Source of the DNA: Phenylobacterium sp.
GTDB lineage: Bacteria; Pseudomonadota; Alphaproteobacteria; Caulobacterales; Caulobacteraceae
Direction: 5' to 3'
DNA length: 51,728 bases
Assembly: GCA_028290945.1 (NCBI GenBank)
Contig: JAQGIV010000148.1
Coordinates: forward strand, 1-51,728
A program made the position numbers and the translations under genes. Under the pieces are notes generated by a model. The model worked only from the letters and a program-made list of their open reading frames with translations, ran no database searches and was not told where the DNA came from. Below, in pieces: positions 45,761 to 51,728 of this stretch. Positions within the stretch are counted from its first letter, which is position 1. Each line of letters opens with the position of its first letter.

Positions 45761-47128
45761 TCAGTCCTGCCGCTGGCCGGCCTGCACCGCGCGCAGCAGC
45801 CTGGCGACGGCCGGCGGCACGCCGCGCTTGAACGGCTTGTAGCGGTCGGCCGCGCGGTGCAGCCGGCCGCGCAGGTCGGCGGCAGCCTCCGGATAGGTGG
45901 CGGCGACGCTGTAGTTCTCCGCGCCCTGGGTCTCGTCGTAGAGCTGCAGGTAGCTGCCGATCTGCTCGAAGTTGAGGGTCAGGGATCGGTAGTAGGAGGC
46001 GGCGACGTACTTCCAGCGCTGGGTGCGGATGCCGATGACGTCCTCGTTGTTGAACAGCACGATCTCATCGCGCGCCGAAGGCGCGCCGGCCAGCCAGACC
46101 CGCGACTGGTCGACCCCGTCCAGCTCCACCCCGGCCGGCGGCGCCACGCCGGCCAGCGCGCACAGGGTCGGCAGGATATCGACCCCCGACAGGATGGCGT
46201 CGCTCCGCCGCCCCGGCTTCACCCGCCCCGGCGCCCAGACCAGGAACGGCACGCGGTAGCCGCCGTCGTCGGCCCCGCCGCCCTTGCGGCCGCGCAGCGG
46301 TCCCGCCGAACCCTCGAACCACGGCCCGTTGTCGGAGGTGAAGATCACGTAGGTGTCGCGCTCCAGCTTCAGGGTCCGCAGCCGGTCCATCAGCCGCCCG
46401 ACCAGGGCGTCCAGCTCGCGCACCGTGTCGCCATAGGGCCCCTGTTTGGAGGTTCCCTTGAACCTGGCGTCCGGGTGCTCCGGCAGGTGCGGCGCGCTGA
46501 ACGCCAGCTCCACGAAAAACGGCCGGTCCCTGGCCTGCTCGATAAAGCTCTCGGCGTGGGCCTGGAACTGCTGCTGCAGGGCCGCGTAGTCCACCGGCCC
46601 GCTGACGCCCTTGGGGTGCGCGGCGTCCGCCGCCCAGAGGCTGAGCGGGCTCATGTCGTGGCTGTAGGGGATGCCGAAATAGGCGTCGAAGCCGTAGGTG
46701 GTCGGCAGCCAGTCGGCGCCCTGGTGGCCCAGGTGCCACTTGCCGAACAGGCCGGACACATAGCCCGCGGGCTTCAGCGCATCGGCGATGGTCCGCTCGC
46801 TGTGCGGCAGCTTGCGGTCGTCGTCGGCGAAGATCACCTCGAAGCCCAGCCCCGTGCGCACTGGATAGCGCCCGGTCAGCAAGCCCGCCCGCGACGGCGT
46901 GCAGAGGTTGGCGGGCGCGTAGTAGGAGGTCGCGACCAGGCCCTCGCGCGCCATGCGGGCGAGCGCCGGCGTCGGGATCGCCCCGCCGTAGGGCTCGATG
47001 TCGCCATAGCCCAGGTCGTCGCAGAGGATGACGATGAAGTTCGGCGGTCGTCTGGCCGGCGCGGCGCGGGCCAGGCCCGGCAGGGCCGCGGCGGCCGCGC
47101 CGGCCTTCAGCAGATTGCGACGGTGCAT
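45761..47128 (-). CDS. arylsulfatase-type sulfatase
   Basis: A 455-residue exported sulfatase. The leader MHRRNLLKAGAAAAALPGLARA has a double arginine and Ala-rich core typical of Tat or Sec export. The catalytic motif CTPSRAGLLTGRYP contains the cysteine that must be converted to formylglycine. Metal ligands lie in ILCDDLGYGDIEPYGG and FTSDNGPW, and KWHLGH is also conserved. It hydrolyses sulfate esters, perhaps of polysaccharides or small molecules. No formylglycine-generating enzyme is in the window. Confidence 0.93.
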   Translation of the reverse strand: MHRRNLLKAGAAAAALPGLARAAPARRPPNFIVILCDDLGYGDIEPYGGAIPTPALARMAREGLVATSYYAPANLCTPSRAGLLTGRYPVRTGLGFEVIFADDDRKLPHSERTIADALKPAGYVSGLFGKWHLGHQGADWLPTTYGFDAYFGIPYSHDMSPLSLWAADAAHPKGVSGPVDYAALQQQFQAHAESFIEQARDRPFFVELAFSAPHLPEHPDARFKGTSKQGPYGDTVRELDALVGRLMDRLRTLKLERDTYVIFTSDNGPWFEGSAGPLRGRKGGGADDGGYRVPFLVWAPGRVKPGRRSDAILSGVDILPTLCALAGVAPPAGVELDGVDQSRVWLAGAPSARDEIVLFNNEDVIGIRTQRWKYVAASYYRSLTLNFEQIGSYLQLYDETQGAENYSVAATYPEAAADLRGRLHRAADRYKPFKRGVPPAVARLLRAVQAGQRQD

Positions 47129-47193
47129 GGGCGGCGTCCTCCCCGACAGCTCTGGGCGAGCTTAGCCGTGGGAGGACGCCAGACCCAAATCGC

Positions 47194-49299
47194 CTACCAG
47201 ATGCGGACGCGCTCTTCCGGCGGCACGTAGAGCTTGTCGCCGGCCTTGACCCCGAACGCCTGGTACCAGCCGTCGATGTTCCGGATGGTGCCGTCGACGC
47301 GGTAGTAGGCCGGCGAGTGCGGATCGACGACGAGCCGCTGGCGCAGGGTCTCGTCGCGGATCTTCTCGCGCCACACCTGGGCCCAGCCGAGGAAGATGCG
47401 CTGGTCGCCGGTGAAGCCGTCGATCACCGGCGCCGGCTTGCCGTGCAGCGAGGCGTGGTAGGCGTCCAGCGCGAGGCTCAGCCCGCCCATGTCGCCGATG
47501 TTCTCGCCCATGGTCAGCTGGCCGTTGACGTGCGCGCCGGGCAGCGGCTCGAAGGCCGTGTACTGGGCGCCCAGACGCTTGGCCTGCACCTCGAACTTCG
47601 CCGCGTCCTCGGTGGTCCACCAGTCGCGCAGCACGCCGTCGCCGTCGGACTTGCGGCCCTGGTCGTCGAAGCCGTGGCTGATCTCGTGGCCGATCACCCC
47701 ACCGATGCCGCCGTAGTTGACGGCCGGGTCGGCGTGCGGATCGAAGAACGGCGGCTGCAGGATGGCGGCCGGGAAGACGATCTCGTTGTTGACCGAGTTG
47801 TAGTAGGCGTTGACCGTCTGCGGGGTCATGCCCCACTCGGACTTGTCCACCGGCCCGTTCAGCCGCTTCACGTCGCGCCGCCACTCATAGGCCCCCGAGC
47901 GGAGCGAGTTGCCGTAGAGGTCGTCCGACGTCAGCTCCAGCGGGCCGTAGTCGCGCCACTTGGAGGTATAGCCGATCTTCACCGTGAACTTGGCGAGCTT
48001 CTCCAGCGCCTTGGCGCGGGTGTCGGCGGCCATCCAGGGGAGCTTCTCGATGCGGGCGTGCAGGGCGGTGCGGATGTCGCCCACCAGGGCGTCCATCTTG
48101 GCCTTGGATTCCGGCGGGAAGTAGCGGGCCACATAGACCCGGCCGACGCTCTCGCCCACCGCGCCGTTGGTGAAGGCCACCGCCCGCTTCCAGCGCGGAC
48201 GCTGCTCGGGCTGGCCGCCCAGCTCGTGGTTGTGGAAGGTGAAGGCGGCGTCGACGAACCGCTTGGAGAGCATCGGCGCGGCGCTGTCGGCCACGTGGAA
48301 GGCCTGCCAGGCCTTCAGGGTCTCCAGCGGCGCGTCCGAATAGATCTTGGCGAACTTCGGGAAGGCGGTGTTGGTGGTCACCACCACGCGGTCGAAGGCC
48401 GGCAGCTCGGTGCCCGCCAGGTAGCGCTTCCACTCGAAGCCCGGCGTCAGCGCCTGCAGCTCGGCCAGGGTCATCGGGTTGTAGGTCTTGTCGCGGTCGC
48501 GCCGCTCGGCCCGGCTCCAGCTCGCCTGCGCCAGCTGGGTCTCATACTCCACGATGGCCTTGGCGCTGTCGGCCGGCTTCTCCCAGCCGATCATGGTCAG
48601 GACCTGCTCGACATAGGCCTGGTACTTGGCCTTCTTGTCGGCGAACGAGGCCTGCAGATAGTAGTCGCGGTCGGGCAGGCCCAGCCCGCTGGTCCCGGCA
48701 TAGACGGCGTACTTCTGCGGGCTCTTCTGGTCGATGGAGATGCCGACGCCGAGGATGGTGTGGAAGCCGCCGAGGTTCGCCTTGCCCATCAGGGAGGTGA
48801 ACTCATCCTTGGTCGTCACCGCCTTCACCTGCGCCAGTTCCGGCTCGATCGGCTTGGCGTCCAGCTTGTCGGCCAGGGCCTCGTTCATGAACGAGGCGTA
48901 GGCGGCGGAGATCTTGGCGGCGTCCTTGTCCTTGACCTTGCCGACCTTGGCGTCCTCGAGGATGGCGTGCACGCGGTTCTCCGACAGCACCGACAGGGCG
49001 TCGAAGTTGCCGTAGCGGGTCAGGTCCGGGGGGATCTTGGTCTTCTCGTCCCACTTGCCGTTGGCCCATTTGAAGAAGTCGTCGCCCGGCTTCACCGACG
49101 GATCGATGCCCGAGGCGTCGAAGCCCCAGGCGCCGTACCTGGGCGAGGCCAGCGAGGCGGCGGCCTCGGCCTTGGCCTTGGCGGCCGCGGCCGGCTTGGC
49201 GGCGGGCTTCGCAGTGGCGGCGACGCCGGCGCCGGCGGCCAGCGTCAGGGCGGCGATCGCCGCGGCGGACAGCAAATGGTTTCTCAAAAACGGCCTCAT
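47194..49299 (-). CDS. M13 family metallopeptidase (neprilysin/PepO type)
   Basis: A 701-residue peptidase with a signal peptide and a Lys/Ala-rich N-terminal linker (residues 24-50). The Zn site is VIGHEISHGFDDQGRKSDGDG (HExxH), with GENIGDMGGLSLALDAYH providing the third ligand, and the N-terminal GDDFFKWANGKWDEKTKIPPD motif typical of M13. The C-terminal end VPPEERVRIW also matches. It should cleave oligopeptides in the periplasm. The sulfatase lies 65 bases beyond its stop on the same strand. The ATG at 49299 starts the signal peptide. Confidence 0.95.
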   Translation of the reverse strand: MRPFLRNHLLSAAAIAALTLAAGAGVAATAKPAAKPAAAAKAKAEAAASLASPRYGAWGFDASGIDPSVKPGDDFFKWANGKWDEKTKIPPDLTRYGNFDALSVLSENRVHAILEDAKVGKVKDKDAAKISAAYASFMNEALADKLDAKPIEPELAQVKAVTTKDEFTSLMGKANLGGFHTILGVGISIDQKSPQKYAVYAGTSGLGLPDRDYYLQASFADKKAKYQAYVEQVLTMIGWEKPADSAKAIVEYETQLAQASWSRAERRDRDKTYNPMTLAELQALTPGFEWKRYLAGTELPAFDRVVVTTNTAFPKFAKIYSDAPLETLKAWQAFHVADSAAPMLSKRFVDAAFTFHNHELGGQPEQRPRWKRAVAFTNGAVGESVGRVYVARYFPPESKAKMDALVGDIRTALHARIEKLPWMAADTRAKALEKLAKFTVKIGYTSKWRDYGPLELTSDDLYGNSLRSGAYEWRRDVKRLNGPVDKSEWGMTPQTVNAYYNSVNNEIVFPAAILQPPFFDPHADPAVNYGGIGGVIGHEISHGFDDQGRKSDGDGVLRDWWTTEDAAKFEVQAKRLGAQYTAFEPLPGAHVNGQLTMGENIGDMGGLSLALDAYHASLHGKPAPVIDGFTGDQRIFLGWAQVWREKIRDETLRQRLVVDPHSPAYYRVDGTIRNIDGWYQAFGVKAGDKLYVPPEERVRIW

Positions 49300-49433
49300 G
49301 ACGCCCCGATCCTTACAGTTTCCCCGGCGGGCGGAGGAGGTTCCGCCCGCGCGGCCGCATCAAAGATGGAAATTCGAGCCCGACGCAAGCGTCGCCCTGC
49401 CGCAGCGACATCCTCGCCCCGACGGGCGGGGAT

Positions 49434-50147
49434 TCAGGCCTCCGGCGGCAGCAGGCGCTCGTAGGTGCGGCGGATAACGCCGTAGCATTCGCAGGCCAGC
49501 TGCTCGAGGGCGGCGCGGTCGATGATGTCCACCACGCCGCGCCGATAGCGGATCGCGCCCTTCTCCTGCAGCGCGCGGGCCACGGCGGTCACCGTGGTCC
49601 GCTGCACGCCCAGCATGTCGGCCAGGAATTCCTGGGTCAGCGCGATGGTGTCGGTGGAGATGCGGTCGTGGCAGGTGAGCAGCCAGCGGCAGAACCGGGC
49701 CTCCACCGAATGCAGGGCGTTGCAGGCCACCGACTGGATGGCGTGGCCGAACAGCGCCTCGCCGTGGCGGTCGACGATCTCGCGGATGCGCGGGCTCTTC
49801 TGCCAGGCCTCGTGCATCTGGGCGGCGCTGATCCGCACTCCGCGGGTCGGCGTCTGCACGATGGCCCGCACCAGCGAGGCGCGCGGCGAGACGGCGGCGG
49901 GCAGGCCGAGCGCCCCCTCGCGTCCGATGGTGGCGCTCTCGATCGCCGCGCCGTTTTCCATCAGGGTCATCAGCGAGATGACCCCGTCGGTGGGGAAGTA
50001 GATGGTCTCGACCCGGTCGCCCGGATCGTAGAGCAGCTTGCCACGCTCCAGCTCCACCTGAGCCAGGTGGGGCGTCATCAGCCCTAGGTCTTCGGGAGGG
50101 AGTGCGGCCAGCAGCAGGTTTTGCAACGAGGAATTCGGCCTTTGCAT
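49434..50147 (-). CDS. Crp/Fnr family transcriptional regulator
   Basis: A 237-residue regulator. The N-terminal cyclic-nucleotide-like domain contains ELERGKLLYDPGDRVETIYFPTDGVISLMTLMENG and ESATIGREGALGLPAAVS. The C-terminal winged helix is ALTQEFLADMLGVQRTTVTAVARALQEKGAIRYRRGVVDIIDRAALEQLACECYG. The cysteines (C147, C159 and two more near the C-terminus) do not show the FNR iron-sulfur pattern, so the ligand is unknown. It starts at the ATG at 50147 and is divergent from the thioredoxin-like gene. A 16-base palindrome lies 65 bases upstream. Confidence 0.88.
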   Translation of the reverse strand: MQRPNSSLQNLLLAALPPEDLGLMTPHLAQVELERGKLLYDPGDRVETIYFPTDGVISLMTLMENGAAIESATIGREGALGLPAAVSPRASLVRAIVQTPTRGVRISAAQMHEAWQKSPRIREIVDRHGEALFGHAIQSVACNALHSVEARFCRWLLTCHDRISTDTIALTQEFLADMLGVQRTTVTAVARALQEKGAIRYRRGVVDIIDRAALEQLACECYGVIRRTYERLLPPEA

Positions 50148-50535
50148 CGGGGGTAGGAAACGTCGGCGTACGGCTTCGGTTTCCTAGTTATCGATGCAAT
50201 CCGGCAAAGACTGTCGAGTACTCGACACTTCCCGCTAGATATCGGCCAAAACCCAGAAAAGATTGGGGGTCAAATCCAGAATTGTGGGTTTTCGGCGCCT
50301 GCTGAGAATGTCGACGATCCGACGTAACTATATCTGAGGCGCGTTCAGCCGCCCGAATCAGGACCGTCTTACCTTTTGATGGCGTGGAATCGGTCCTCTC
50401 AACTATTCGGACGCGTAGAGCTGCAAATGAGTTGCGGGCCTCCCCGCCCCTGGCGCGGGAGCCGGACGGGTTTCTGGCGGCCCGTTCAGTTATTCTGCAG
50501 CGCCGGGCGGTCGCCCGATGGGCTAGAAACCGCAA
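50148..50535. other. 388-base divergent intergenic region
   Basis: This stretch between the crp/fnr-like and thioredoxin-like genes has no convincing ORF. It contains the perfect 16-base palindrome TGTCGAGTACTCGACA at 50212-50227, an imperfect inverted repeat with arms at 50245-50255 and 50285-50296, and GANTC sites (GAATC) near 50357 and 50388. Part of it may encode an untranslated leader or small RNA, which the sequence alone does not prove. Confidence 0.6.
50212..50227. promoter_or_regulatory. 16-bp perfect palindrome upstream of the Crp/Fnr gene
   Basis: TGTCGAGTACTCGACA is a perfect palindrome with no spacer, 65 bases upstream of the Crp/Fnr-type start. Symmetric sites of this length are usual for dimeric regulators, but it is not the FNR box TTGAT-N4-ATCAA. 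It could be the operator of the neighbouring regulator or another dimer. Confidence 0.45.
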
Positions 50536-51081
50536 ATGACAGTGAAGCCACTCCGCGCCGCCGCGCCCGCGCTCGCAGCCCTGCTGATCGCGGCGCCGAT
50601 CGCGCCGGGGGCGCTGGCCGCCACGCCCGCCCCGAAGGTCTCGATCCAGACCTACGCCCAACTGAAGACCCCGCTGCCCTATCCCTATGACGAGGCGCTG
50701 TCGGCCAAGGCCACCAACGCCGCCGTGGCCCGCGCCCGGGCCCGGGCGCTGAAGGCCCACAAGCTGCTGATCATCGACCTGGGCGGCAACTGGTGCGGCG
50801 ATTGCCGGGTGCTCACCGGCACGCTGGAACTGCCGGAGATGAAGGCCTTCGTGGACCGCCACTACGAGGTGGTCGAGGTCGACGTCGGCCGCTTCGACAA
50901 GAACCTGCAGGTGCCCGGCGCCTACGGCATCCACAAGCGGCTGGAGGGCGTGCCGGCCCTGCTGATCGTCGATCCGAAGACCAACAGGCTGCTGGACCGC
51001 GGACGCGAGTCCGCCCTGCAGGACGCCCGCTCCATGACCCCCCAGGCGCTGGCCGACTGGCTGGCCCAGTGGCCGCGCTGA
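50536..51081 (+). CDS. thioredoxin-like periplasmic protein
   Basis: A 181-residue exported protein. The signal peptide is MTVKPLRAAAPALAALLIAA (cleavage near residue 28, GALA-ATP). The thioredoxin-type active site WCGDC in LLIIDLGGNWCGDCRVLTGT is followed by the cis-Pro region LEGVPALLIVDPKT and a C-terminal helix. The CGDC form is typical of thioredoxin-family proteins that reduce or protect periplasmic partners rather than thioredoxin itself (CGPC). The ATG at 50536 is divergent from the Crp/Fnr gene. The partner is unknown. Confidence 0.87.
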   Translation: MTVKPLRAAAPALAALLIAAPIAPGALAATPAPKVSIQTYAQLKTPLPYPYDEALSAKATNAAVARARARALKAHKLLIIDLGGNWCGDCRVLTGTLELPEMKAFVDRHYEVVEVDVGRFDKNLQVPGAYGIHKRLEGVPALLIVDPKTNRLLDRGRESALQDARSMTPQALADWLAQWPR

Positions 51082-51154
51082 CCGGCCCGGCTTGACCCGC
51101 GGTCCCGCGCGGGTGTGGAGTTTGGGTCCAGTTCACGGCCGGAAGGCGCGTCAG

Positions 51155-51319
51155 ATGACTGAGCTTCCTCCCCATCGGGCCATCAAATCCATCAACGACC
51201 AGCTCGACGAGGAGCTGGACGACACCTTCCCCGCCAGCGATCCGCCGAGCCTCACCCAGCCGGCCGGCGACGCCCGCAAACGCCAGCGCGAGGAAGAGCC
51301 GCCGAAGCAGGACGACTGA
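51155..51319 (+). CDS. small acidic protein with the DTFPASDPPS motif
   Basis: A 54-residue protein: MTELPPHRAIKSINDQLDEE followed by LDDTFPASDPPSLTQP and a charged tail KRQREEEPPKQDD. Small proteins bearing the (L/A)DxTFPASDPPS motif are widespread in alphaproteobacteria and other proteobacteria but have no known function. The ATG at 51155 has GGAAGG at 51141-51146. No membrane segment is present. A perfect hairpin terminator follows at 51366-51399. Confidence 0.75.
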   Translation: MTELPPHRAIKSINDQLDEELDDTFPASDPPSLTQPAGDARKRQREEEPPKQDD

Positions 51320-51365
51320 CCGCCTCTCCCCCGCGCGCCGCGCAGGCTGTCAGTCCGAAATGGAA

Positions 51366-51399
51366 GAGGCCCCCTCCCAATGGCGAGGGAGGGGGCCTC
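51366..51399. terminator. perfect 13-bp hairpin between convergent genes
   Basis: Arms 51366-51378 (GAGGCCCCCTCCC) and 51387-51399 are exact complements around an eight-base loop. It stands 46 bases after the small ORF's stop and 98 before the stop of the convergent gene. No T tract is evident. It is a strong candidate for a bidirectional terminator. Confidence 0.7.
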
Positions 51400-51497
51400 C
51401 AGGGAAGCCTAGACGCTGAGGGACGGGGGGTTCGCGCCGCGGCTTCCCACTACCCTTAGGGGGACGGCCCCAAGGGCGTTTCGGGTGGCGTTTCGGA

Positions 51498-51728
51498 TCA
51501 GCCGTGGGCGCTGAGCGCCGTCTGGCTGGTGGTCACCACATTGCCGGACACCGTCAGGTCGCGCGGCGCCAGGTGCAGCACGCGGCGCGCGCCGCCGGCC
51601 GTGCGGACCAGCACGCTCTTCACCGTGCCGTTGGCCGAGCGCTGGACGCGGGTGATCGTGCCGATCGTCGTGCCGCTGGCCGTCTGCACCGTCTGGCCGG
51701 CCGTCAGGCTGCGGGGCGCGAGATGCAG
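51498..51728 (-). CDS. repeat-containing hypothetical protein, C-terminal part (runs off the window)
   Basis: The visible 76 residues end at the stop at 51498 and the frame continues open past the window edge. LHLAPRSLTAGQTVQT at the visible start and LHLAPRDLTVSGNVVTT about 50 residues later show a repeated unit of roughly 55 residues. Between them is ASGTTIGTITRVQRSANGTVKSVLVRT, a beta-rich pattern somewhat like PRC-barrel or small envelope repeat proteins. The start lies outside the window, so the GTG at 51689 should not be taken as the real start. Function is unknown. Confidence 0.6.
   Translation of the reverse strand: MHLAPRSLTAGQTVQTASGTTIGTITRVQRSANGTVKSVLVRTAGGARRVLHLAPRDLTVSGNVVTTSQTALSAHG

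Overview
The window is a GC-rich, densely coded alphaproteobacterial chromosome segment, most likely from the family Caulobacteraceae (Phenylobacterium- or Caulobacter-like). The main evidence is a clear gcrA cell-cycle regulator with a candidate CtrA box and a GANTC (CcrM) site upstream. A DUF2093 gene beside xseA, the long form of dCTP deaminase and a TonB-dependent receptor fit this. No phage, plasmid, CRISPR or complete insertion-sequence signature is visible. Genus is an inference.

Layout. 1-10 kb: sugar-nucleotide and envelope-precursor genes (galU 5' end, glmS, glmM, ugd, phosphomanno/phosphoglucomutase, kdsD), with a small lipoprotein, two small membrane proteins and an omega-amino-acid:pyruvate transaminase. 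10-20.6 kb: gpmA, a divergent SDR/TetR pair with twin operators, a cytochrome P460, a stand-alone CMP/dCMP-type deaminase, two tandem pentapeptide-repeat genes, hsp20, an exported methyltransferase-like lipoprotein, an SCP2 protein translationally coupled to a hydrolase with a Lys/Ala-rich tail, and hisN. 20.6-31.6 kb: an XRE regulator, an LpxL-type acyltransferase, xseA, a GIY-YIG nuclease gene enclosed by inverted hairpin repeats, gcrA, an ABC-2 permease, an AraC regulator, argD-argF and hslO. 31.7-39.3 kb: a secreted protein, hdeD and a ClpG/ClpK-type disaggregase, then metZ, dcd and a TraB/GumN protein. 39.4-51.7 kb: a membrane protein/XRE/TonB-receptor operon, an HD protein, an Old Yellow Enzyme, a double aspartyl-protease-like protein, tRNA-Gly(CCC), a sulfatase, an M13 peptidase, a Crp/Fnr regulator, a thioredoxin-like protein and two terminal small ORFs.

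How the genes work together. glmS, glmM, ugd, the hexose mutase, kdsD and galU feed amino-sugar, uronate, Kdo and hexose precursors to peptidoglycan, LPS and exopolysaccharide, and the LpxL-type protein acylates lipid A. hsp20, hslO and clpG-hdeD form a dispersed proteostasis set. argD and argF form an arginine pair.

The most interesting non-genic signal is a set of composite hairpin repeats. Three 107-114-base elements with 27-31-base terminal inverted repeats sit between convergent genes. A related family encloses the GIY-YIG gene, whose start and stop codons both lie in the repeat-end motif, and also occurs once without a gene. Every convergent gap longer than 50 bases holds an inverted repeat. 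Other leads are a TonB receptor carrying an N-terminal domain normally seen on alpha/beta hydrolases, the clpG-hdeD pair, and a 16-codon ORF joining a membrane protein gene to its XRE regulator by overlaps at both ends.
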